A stretch of 64,000 bases of DNA, taken from assembly GCF_900100165.1 (NCBI RefSeq), contig NZ_FNEO01000001.1, positions 1,984,001 through 2,048,000 on the forward strand. The letters run 5' to 3'. The position numbers and the translations under genes were made by a program. Source of the DNA: Flavobacterium glycines. Lineage in GTDB: Bacteria > Bacteroidota > Bacteroidia > Flavobacteriales > Flavobacteriaceae. Positions 44,950 through 51,182 of the stretch are shown one piece after another. Below the pieces are notes generated by a model that made no database searches, had not been told where the DNA came from, and worked only from the letters and a program-made list of their open reading frames with translations. How positions within the stretch are numbered: position 1 is the first letter of the stretch; each line of letters begins with the position of its first letter.

Positions 44950-45570
44950 TTAATTGTAGTTAGGGTGTAAGAGGAGTTCTTCTGTCCGGTTCGTTTTAGT
45001 TGATATTCTGCTTTCTTGCAAACAGCTTCCTTTTTCGTCTTTTTTGATGCAGTTAATTACAATCTCATCGATTAAGTTATCGTTTGTATCCTTAATAATA
45101 ATATTAGAGAGCATTTGATTCGTGTATCGATAGTATTGACTATAAAAAGGAGGGAAGTGGTCTGTAATTTTGTTAATTGTTCCATCCGGATTATAATAAA
45201 AAATAGCTTCGTTTTGTTTGAATTGTTTTCTGGTATAGCAACTGATACGTTCTCTTAGATTAGGTTTCCATCTGGTTTTGCAATAATAGTTTTCTTTGTC
45301 AGGATAGGATTCTACAATAAACCATAATCTTTTTTCGGTTGTTTGTAAAAGCTTCCCTGTAGAATCGGTTGTTACAGAGTTTTTAATTCGTCCATTTTTT
45401 GTAAAATTCATGTGCTTTTTATACAAAAGCTTTTTTTGATTATTACTTACCAGATACAGTTCCTCTGTTGCTGATTTTATTCCATCAGGCAGCTGTTTTA
45501 TCTTAGTATATTTTTTTGAAACACAAGATGGTATCATTAACAGGATAATGAAAAGAGATAAGGTTTTCAT
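44950..45570 (-). CDS. Uncharacterised lipoprotein
   Basis: A 206-residue protein from the second ATG, giving a lipoprotein signal (LSLFIILLMIPSC, Cys16). The mature part has several short repeats of the kind NGRIKNSVTTDSTGKLL and NPDGTINKITDHF, which resemble the MORN/YD-like D.G.. strand turns found in many Bacteroidota lipoproteins, but no named domain is clear. It carries several Cys residues. In an operon with the DUF1905 gene. Confidence 0.75.
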   Translation of the reverse strand: MKTLSLFIILLMIPSCVSKKYTKIKQLPDGIKSATEELYLVSNNQKKLLYKKHMNFTKNGRIKNSVTTDSTGKLLQTTEKRLWFIVESYPDKENYYCKTRWKPNLRERISCYTRKQFKQNEAIFYYNPDGTINKITDHFPPFYSQYYRYTNQMLSNIIIKDTNDNLIDEIVINCIKKDEKGSCLQESRISTKTNRTEELLLHPNYN

Positions 45571-45632
45571 AATCATAACGTTTAGTTCTACTAAGTTAAT
45601 GATAATGACAATTGGTTAAGTGTCTTGTTAGC

Positions 45633-45675
45633 AAAAAAATGCAGCATCTTTAAGCTTAAGAGTGCTGCATTTTTT
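45633..45675 (-). terminator. Intrinsic terminator of narK
   Basis: AAAAAATGCAGCA / TGCTGCATTTTTT with an inner TTAAGCTTAA palindrome in the loop, 21 bases after the narK stop. Confidence 0.85.
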
Positions 45676-45696
45676 AATTTGATGGAAATAATAAGA

Positions 45697-47181
45697 TTAT
45701 TTTACAACATCTATTTGTTTAGATAATTCCGGTTGGTTTTTGTTCATCATATTCGTGATAGTGATGTGCATCCAAACCAAACAGATGATAGAGAATAGTA
45801 AAATGAATATCCAGGAACTGGACCACAATCCGGTAGCAGTAAGTAAGTAGCTAAAGATAATAGGTCCGCAGAATCCACCTAAACCACCTAATAGTCCTAC
45901 CATTCCACCTACAACACCTACTTCCGAAGGGAAATACTCAGGAATGTGTTTGTAAACGGCTGCTTTTCCAATTCCCCAGGAAATACCAATCAGGATTACC
46001 AAAACCAGATAAACCCACATATTAGCATCAAAATTGATTTTAGTGATTCCTTTAGCTAATAATTCTTTTTTAACAACCTCTTGGTTTTCTTTTACAATTA
46101 CTTCCTGCCAGGATGTTTTGCTAGGGAAAATAGAACTTCCATCGGATACGATTTCTTTTTTAGCTTCCAGTGGAATATTGGTTTCACCTACTTTTATATT
46201 TGTTGTTGAAACTTCGGTAACCGTACCTGCTTTTTTAGCCATGATTCCTGCTCCTGCTGTGGTGATTTCCATTTTTGGCACCATTAACAAAGCGCTTAAT
46301 ATTACCGATGAACCCAGTACCCAGTACATTACTTTTCTGGCTCCGTATTTGTCTGATAAGTATCCGCCAAAGGCACGAATTACTCCTGAAGGTAAGCTAA
46401 ACATTGTAGCAAACATTCCCCCCATAACTAAGCTGGTTTGGTATACATTCATAAAGTTGGGTAACAACCATTGAGAGTAAGCTACAAAGCATCCGAATAC
46501 TAAGAAATAGTAAGTTCCAAAACGCCATACCCTAACGTTTTTCAAAGTACCTAACATTTGAGGAATCGTCTTAGTAGATTTCTCTAATTTTTTGTTTTCG
46601 GCAAATACTAAAAAGATAAGACCAATTATTAATAAGACAGCTCCGTAGATAAGTGGCAGGATTTTCCATCCGTTTTCCGGATCGTCGGCTGAAAACTGGT
46701 TCAATAAAGAAGGAGCAATAAAAGTAGTGATAGCCGCTCCTGCATTTCCCATTCCGAAAATACCTAAAGCTCTTCCCTGCCATTCTTTAGGGTACCATAT
46801 AGAAGTATAACCAACACCCACAGCAAATCCTGTTCCTACCATTCCAAATAAAAAACTTAAAATAGCAAACATCAAAAAGCTATGTGCTGTTGGAAGTAAA
46901 AATAATGGAATCGAACATAGCAATAGCAAAAAAGAGAATACGTATTTTCCGCCAAATTTATCTGTTAGAATCCCCATGGGTAAACGCATTATCGATCCTG
47001 TTAAAATTGGTATTCCAAGTAACCATCCTACTTGTACAACGCTCCAATTGAAAATACCTTTGTCAACTAAGTAAGTTACTAATACACCATTAAGTGTCCA
47101 GCAAGCAAAACAAACGGTAAAAGCCAATGTATTTAGAAATAACATTCTGTGTGACTTTGAAAGGGGATTTGTGTTTTTCAT
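45697..47181 (-). CDS. narK: NarK/NasA-type nitrate/nitrite MFS transporter with an extra soluble loop
   Basis: A 494-residue MFS protein from the ATG at MKNTNPLSKSHRM; the longer frame starts with TTG inside a putative -7 box. The nitrate-porter plan is clear: LNTLAFTVCFACWTLNGVLVTYL, PILTGSIMRLPMGILTDKFGGKY, the nitrate signature GTGFAVGVGYTSIWYPKEWQGRALGIFGMGNAGAAITTF, and the second signature GMVGLLGGLGGFCGP. Between helices, residues about 301-388 form an unusual hydrophilic insertion (VTEVSTTNIKVGETNIPL ... INFDANM). It probably moves nitrate and/or nitrite across the inner membrane. It has its own palindromic promoter and terminator. Confidence 0.92.
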   Translation of the reverse strand: MKNTNPLSKSHRMLFLNTLAFTVCFACWTLNGVLVTYLVDKGIFNWSVVQVGWLLGIPILTGSIMRLPMGILTDKFGGKYVFSFLLLLCSIPLFLLPTAHSFLMFAILSFLFGMVGTGFAVGVGYTSIWYPKEWQGRALGIFGMGNAGAAITTFIAPSLLNQFSADDPENGWKILPLIYGAVLLIIGLIFLVFAENKKLEKSTKTIPQMLGTLKNVRVWRFGTYYFLVFGCFVAYSQWLLPNFMNVYQTSLVMGGMFATMFSLPSGVIRAFGGYLSDKYGARKVMYWVLGSSVILSALLMVPKMEITTAGAGIMAKKAGTVTEVSTTNIKVGETNIPLEAKKEIVSDGSSIFPSKTSWQEVIVKENQEVVKKELLAKGITKINFDANMWVYLVLVILIGISWGIGKAAVYKHIPEYFPSEVGVVGGMVGLLGGLGGFCGPIIFSYLLTATGLWSSSWIFILLFSIICLVWMHITITNMMNKNQPELSKQIDVVK

Positions 47182-47199
47182 GATACCTGTATTTTTAAG

Positions 47200-47207
47200 C
47201 AAATCTA
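47200..47207 (-). promoter_or_regulatory. Alternative -7 box TAGATTTG before narK
   Basis: Perfect TAnnTTTG match 18 bases before the chosen ATG. It competes with the weaker -7-like element that abuts the palindrome further upstream. Confidence 0.4.
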
Positions 47208-47262
47208 TGTAGTATAGACTAGAAAAAAGCTGCGAAAACGCAGGTTTTGAAAAATAATTAAG

Positions 47263-47291
47263 TAAAAATACGTATATTTATACGTATTTTT
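47263..47291 (-). promoter_or_regulatory. 28-bp palindrome with two TACGTA half-sites upstream of narK
   Basis: Arms AAAAATACGTATA / TATACGTATTTTT (47264-47276 and 47279-47291) flank a 2-base centre; this is the longest and most perfect copy of the motif. On the minus strand it runs into TATTTTTA (47263-47270), one mismatch from TAnnTTTG. The remainder of the gap between the narK and regulator genes holds only this site, the alternative -7 box and the regulator's terminator. Confidence 0.7.
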
Positions 47292-47447
47292 GATTCAAAG
47301 TGAATAAATAGTCGGTTTCCTGTTGTTTGATTCTAAATTTTGGTTTATTGTTTTAAAAGTTTTATTGATTCTTGAAAGTTAAGTTTGGAGTTGGAATAGA
47401 ACAGAATTATGTAATACGTTTTTTAGTCTGGATTATATACAAATAAA

Positions 47448-47485
47448 AAATCCTGTTTTCTAGTCTAAACCAGAAAACAGGATTT
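47448..47485 (-). terminator. Intrinsic terminator of the response-regulator gene
   Basis: Perfect 14-bp arms AAATCCTGTTTTCT / AGAAAACAGGATTT with a 10-base loop, 18 bases after the stop; it separates the regulator transcript from narK. Confidence 0.88.
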
Positions 47486-47503
47486 ATATAAGATTGATGC
47501 TTA

Positions 47504-48163
47504 TTATATCAAAGAATACTCAGTAGCTTTGTTTGAAAGTTCCATCAGATTTTTAACTTTCAGTTTTTTCATCAGATTAAAACGATGTACTTCGGCAGTA
47601 CGTTTACTAATCTCTAAAGCCTCAGCAATTTCTTTATTTCCTTTGCCGGATAATAATAAGGTTAAGATTTCTTTTTCTCTTTTGGTAATAGTCAAATCTT
47701 CGGTAAGAGCCGGTTTTGGGTCTAGAGAAGTTGTAGAATTAGTCAATTGATTAATTAAGATAGACGAAATATCTCCTGTAAAGTATTTTCCTCCATTAGC
47801 TACAGCGTGAAGAGCTTTTAAGAATTCTTCTTTACTGGAACCTTTTAGTAAGTAACCGTCAGCACCTGCTTTGATAGATTTCAAAACATATTCTTCAGAT
47901 TCGTGCATTGAAAGCACAATGATTTTTACATTATTATTTTGACTGCGTAATTTTTCAACCACTTCAATACCGGTATGATGAGGCATTCTGATATCTACAA
48001 TTAATAAGTCCGGATTTGTAGTTGTAACCACTTCTAATGCTTCAAGTCCATCAGTTGCTTCTCCTACAACTACAATGTTTTTTTCGCTTTCTAAAAGTGA
48101 TTTAATACCATCTCTTACAAAAAAATGATCATCAGCAAGGACAACTCGAATCGTTTGGTTCAT
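47504..48163 (-). CDS. NarL-type (LuxR-family) response regulator
   Basis: A 219-residue two-domain regulator. Receiver domain 1-120: VVLADDHFFVRDGIKSLL with acidic pair Asp11/Asp12, phospho-acceptor Asp57 in LLIVDIRMPHHTG, IVLSMHESEEYV, and Lys in GADGYLLKGSS. The output domain (about 150-215) is the LuxR/FixJ HTH: LTKREKEILTLLLSGKGNKEIAEALEISKRTAEVHRFNLMKKL. The kinase gene lies 90 bases upstream and the gap holds a TACGTA palindrome. It is the best candidate to bind all four palindromes in the window. Confidence 0.95.
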   Translation of the reverse strand: MNQTIRVVLADDHFFVRDGIKSLLESEKNIVVVGEATDGLEALEVVTTTNPDLLIVDIRMPHHTGIEVVEKLRSQNNNVKIIVLSMHESEEYVLKSIKAGADGYLLKGSSKEEFLKALHAVANGGKYFTGDISSILINQLTNSTTSLDPKPALTEDLTITKREKEILTLLLSGKGNKEIAEALEISKRTAEVHRFNLMKKLKVKNLMELSNKATEYSLI

Positions 48164-48223
48164 AACTTACTTAGTTTTAAAAAGAATATAAAAAATACTT
48201 ACTTAATTAAAAGTCGTGCAATA

Positions 48224-48240
48224 TACGTATTTTTTACGTA
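48224..48240 (-). promoter_or_regulatory. TACGTA-type palindrome before the response-regulator gene
   Basis: On the minus strand TACGTAAAAAATACGTA (17 bases, two TACGTA half-sites) runs directly into TATATTGC, close to the -7 box TATATTTG of nirB. This gives the regulator its own controlled promoter inside the kinase-regulator gap, possibly autoregulation. Confidence 0.6.
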
Positions 48241-48253
48241 TTTTATTTCAAAT

Positions 48254-50065
48254 TTATAAAGGAATATTAAAAGTGATTCGGGTTCCTTCACCAGGTATGG
48301 AGTTAATGAAAACTCTTCCGTTGATGTATTGAACACGTTCTTTCATAAACAATAGTCCCATTCCGGATTCACTATTTCGTCTTTTTTCGACAGTTGAAAT
48401 ATCAAATCCTTTTCCGTTGTCATCAATTGTAATACTAAGTATTTTATTGCTATGTGACAGTTGTACAATAATATGCGAGGAATCGGCATATTTAATCGCA
48501 TTGTTAATAGCTTCCTGAGTAAGACGATAAATATTGATTTCGATTAAAGAATCTAATCTTTGGTCAAAATCAGTTTTGTTATAAAATTGAATATTTTTCC
48601 CTGTCAGCTTAGCCAATTCTAAAGTAAGTTTGGTAATTGAAGAAACAATTCCATGATCACTTAATTCTGGTGGCATCAGGTTAAAGGTTGCTGTTCGTAC
48701 ACCTTTAATTATGTCTAATGATAGTTTTTTAAGATATTCTATTTTTTGAGCCGATTTTTCTTTGTCATCCAGATTAATGCTTTCCAAACTGAATTTTAGT
48801 CCAGTAAGCATTTGACCAATACCGTCATGAATTTCGCGTGCAATACGGTTTTGTTCATTTTCCTGATTTTCAACAATTTTACTCGAAATAATCTTTTGCT
48901 GATTGATTTTTTCAATAATATTTTCACGATTCAATCGCTCTACTTCAAGTTCGGCATTTTTACGAATGGTGATGTTGAAACAAATTACTAATAGTTCTGA
49001 TTCTTCTTTTCTGATTCGAACAGGAATCATCGACATATCCAACCAGAGTTTATTTCCGTTTCTGTCAGTTGTATTGAGTTCGCCTTGCCAACCGCTTCTT
49101 TGTTTGTCGGCTATAATTTGATCAATTTCCTGTTGTTCGTTTACAACTTTGGTTATTGCTTTTGAAAAACTTTTTTCAGTGTCAAATGATGGATTGTATT
49201 GTAATAGTTTAGAGAATTTTTCTCCCATATGGATGATTTTTCCCTGTGGGCTAATACGACAATACAGCAAAGTATTTTCCATTGCAAAATTCAGTGATTT
49301 TAATTCTTTTACTGAGTTTTCCTTAGCAATACTTATGGCTTCCGTATCATGAGCTAATTTGATGGCTCTTTTTTCCGAAATCAGAAGTTTAGATATTAAA
49401 ATTTCGATTTTTTTATTGGTAGGTTTAAAAATATATAGGAACTCTAAAAGTAAAACCAGTAGAGTAAAGCTCAAAATCCCATATTCAATATTGCGTTGAC
49501 GGGTTACTTTCTCAGAAGCCTCGTGTTCGTACTGACCTACAATACGGTTCATTTTTGTTAAAAAAATGGCGACATTGTCAAGGATTGTTTTTATTTCGTC
49601 TTGATATTTGTCTTTAGAAAAAGTTTGTCTATCGTGAGATAAATAGTTTCGAACTGCAAAGTCAATTTTGTCAATGTTGGGCTTAATGTCTTTGTATAAT
49701 TCGGAAAGGGCAACACTTTTTTCATTAGGGAAATTAAGACTATCATTTCCTTTTTCAAGAGCTATGTGAGTAGATTTCCATAGTTTAAGTGTTTTGTTGA
49801 TATTAGAAATTTCTTCTTCAATATTAGAATCTATCAAAGAAGAATTTAAAATAAGGATTTCTTTGGATAGTTTTTGGCTCAGCATTCTTTGTTTTCCTGA
49901 AATGTTAATCAAACGGGAATCATTGAGCTGGCTGCTAATGTTATGCTGAATAAGTAACTGACTCAAAAGAATGGTGATAGCAATAGTAATTAAAGCAAAA
50001 ATGTACATTTGCTTTAATTTTCTAAAATTAAGATTTTCAGAAAACGCTTTGGCCTCTTTTATCAT
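48254..50065 (-). CDS. NarX-like sensor histidine kinase with PilJ-type sensor, PAS and HisKA_3 domains
   Basis: A 603-residue kinase. Two membrane helices (about 20-39 and 195-215) bound a periplasmic helical sensor. At its start, INISGKQRMLSQ (residues 53-64, Arg60) resembles the NarX/NarQ P-box (IN..G..RM.S) that binds nitrate. A coiled-coil linker, a PAS domain (about 255-370, YCRISPQGKIIHMGEKFSKLL) and HisKA_3 with His413 in RIAREIHDG follow, then an HATPase domain (N-box near 521, DDNGKGFD, GMGLLFMKERV). HisKA_3 kinases pair with NarL-type regulators, as here. Its start lies 12 bases after the DUF4202 stop. Confidence 0.93.
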   Translation of the reverse strand: MIKEAKAFSENLNFRKLKQMYIFALITIAITILLSQLLIQHNISSQLNDSRLINISGKQRMLSQKLSKEILILNSSLIDSNIEEEISNINKTLKLWKSTHIALEKGNDSLNFPNEKSVALSELYKDIKPNIDKIDFAVRNYLSHDRQTFSKDKYQDEIKTILDNVAIFLTKMNRIVGQYEHEASEKVTRQRNIEYGILSFTLLVLLLEFLYIFKPTNKKIEILISKLLISEKRAIKLAHDTEAISIAKENSVKELKSLNFAMENTLLYCRISPQGKIIHMGEKFSKLLQYNPSFDTEKSFSKAITKVVNEQQEIDQIIADKQRSGWQGELNTTDRNGNKLWLDMSMIPVRIRKEESELLVICFNITIRKNAELEVERLNRENIIEKINQQKIISSKIVENQENEQNRIAREIHDGIGQMLTGLKFSLESINLDDKEKSAQKIEYLKKLSLDIIKGVRTATFNLMPPELSDHGIVSSITKLTLELAKLTGKNIQFYNKTDFDQRLDSLIEINIYRLTQEAINNAIKYADSSHIIVQLSHSNKILSITIDDNGKGFDISTVEKRRNSESGMGLLFMKERVQYINGRVFINSIPGEGTRITFNIPL

Positions 50066-50077
50066 AATGGAGTTAAA

Positions 50078-50665
50078 TTACAATCCTAGAGCCTCTTTTA
50101 TTAATTGTAGATTTTCAGGACTGTAGTTAATTTGTAAGGCTGCCTGATGTCCTTTTTTAGACATTTTATTCCAGGTTTTCAGAATAATGTTTTTAAGCTT
50201 TTCGGTATCGTGTTTTTCAACAAAAGGAGCAAGGTAGTGCTCTAAGAATACCAAACAAATTACATCTTCTAATAGTTGAGTTTCTTCGTCTTTTTTAAGT
50301 AGTTTTTTTTCAATTAAAAATGAAACTCTGGCAATAAAATCGGCATCGTATCCCGCTTTTTCCAAAATTGAGGCGGTTGTTTTAGCGTGGAATTTTTTTA
50401 GTTCTTCACGCCATTTTAAATAACCTACACGATCCATTGGGTACGATTCGCGGGCTATTTTCCATCTGCATATGTGTTGTGCTTTGGCTGCTATTTGTAC
50501 TTCTTCTGAAGCACTTGGATGAAAATCCATAAGTTTTGCATACATCCTATTCGAATATAATAGTTCTTTTGGAAAACTTACGGATTCATGTATTTCTATA
50601 TTTGGATCTTGCGCGTTTTCAGCATCAATCCATTGGCTTGCTTGTTCGAATGCGGTATTTGTCAT
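50078..50665 (-). CDS. DUF4202 protein of the nitrite cluster
   Basis: A 195-residue, all-helical cytoplasmic protein of the DUF4202 family (FEQASQWIDAENAQDP, FPKELLYSNRMYAKLMDFHPSASEEVQIAAKAQHICRWKI, LEDVICLVFLEHYLAPFV). The ATG chosen follows a TATATTTG box; a TTG start would lie inside that box. Spaced His residues (AQHICRW, KFHAKT) and the ED...FLEHYL motif recall HD-type metal sites, but this is only inference. Placed between nirD and the sensor kinase, 12 bases from the latter, so a function in nitrite/nitrate metabolism or sensing is likely. Confidence 0.85.
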   Translation of the reverse strand: MTNTAFEQASQWIDAENAQDPNIEIHESVSFPKELLYSNRMYAKLMDFHPSASEEVQIAAKAQHICRWKIARESYPMDRVGYLKWREELKKFHAKTTASILEKAGYDADFIARVSFLIEKKLLKKDEETQLLEDVICLVFLEHYLAPFVEKHDTEKLKNIILKTWNKMSKKGHQAALQINYSPENLQLIKEALGL

Positions 50666-50683
50666 TTGGAGTTTTTTATACTT

Positions 50684-50691
50684 CAAATATA
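50684..50691 (-). promoter_or_regulatory. -7 box TATATTTG of the DUF4202-kinase unit
   Basis: Perfect TAnnTTTG in the gap after nirD, preceded on the minus strand by AAATATG. The stretch TATGTATATTTG echoes TACGTATATTTG at nirB, so a degenerate half-site may be present. Confidence 0.45.
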
Positions 50692-50696
50692 CATAT

Positions 50697-51074
50697 TTAT
50701 TCTATAAAGCCAATCAATACTTCGCCTTCAACAATTTTTACAGGATAGGTTGCAATTTTATAATCTTCACCATTTAAGTTGCTTCCATCTTTTAATGAAA
50801 AGGTTTTTTTGTGGATTGGACAGGCAATTTTTGGAGTGTCTTCTGCTGATCCAATCATTCCTCTTGAAAGCACCATTTCTAATTTATGAGGACATACATT
50901 TTGGCAGGCATACCATTCACCTCTTCTTTCAAAGTTGATTACTGCAATTTGTTTGTCTTTGTATTTAATACAGTTTCCACCATCAGCAGGAAAGTCAGAA
51001 GTTTTACCTGCTTTAAACCAAACTTTTACATCGTTTAGCGCTACGCTATTATATTTGTCTAGTACGTGTTCCAT
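50697..51074 (-). CDS. nirD: Nitrite reductase small subunit NirD with intact Rieske ligands
   Basis: A 125-residue Rieske-fold protein. Unlike the E. coli NirD, which as I recall lacks the cluster ligands, it keeps C-x-H (Cys61, His63 in VCPHKLE) and C-x2-H (Cys85, His88 in CPIHKKTFSL), so a [2Fe-2S] cluster is expected. VWFKAGKTSDFPADGGNCIKYKDKQIAVINF at the start and GEVLIGFIE at the end are typical. It is the partner of NirB in NAD(P)H-dependent nitrite reduction to ammonium in the cytoplasm. Confidence 0.93.
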   Translation of the reverse strand: MEHVLDKYNSVALNDVKVWFKAGKTSDFPADGGNCIKYKDKQIAVINFERRGEWYACQNVCPHKLEMVLSRGMIGSAEDTPKIACPIHKKTFSLKDGSNLNGEDYKIATYPVKIVEGEVLIGFIE

Positions 51075-51094
51075 GTTGTTTAATTTTTATTTTT

Positions 51095-51128
51095 TCTTGC
51101 CTTTCTCTTCAAAGAAGGAAAGGCAAGA
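51095..51128 (-). other. Intercistronic hairpin between nirB and nirD
   Basis: Perfect 11-bp arms TCTTGCCTTTC / GAAAGGCAAGA with a 12-base loop in the 108-base gap. No T run follows on the minus strand, so it is more likely an mRNA-processing or stabilising hairpin than a terminator. Confidence 0.5.
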
Positions 51129-51182
51129 TTGGAAATATTATAATTAATTTGCTGTTTGTTTTAATCTAGTGGTAGGTATAAA

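Noticed and set aside
47182..47202. TTG start for narK seven codons upstream
   Set aside because: The TTG is part of a possible -7 box TAGATTTG, and the ATG at 47181 fits transporter N-termini.
51095..51128. Terminator between nirB and nirD
   Set aside because: No T run follows on the transcribed strand, and the two subunits are expected to be co-expressed; recorded as an intercistronic hairpin.
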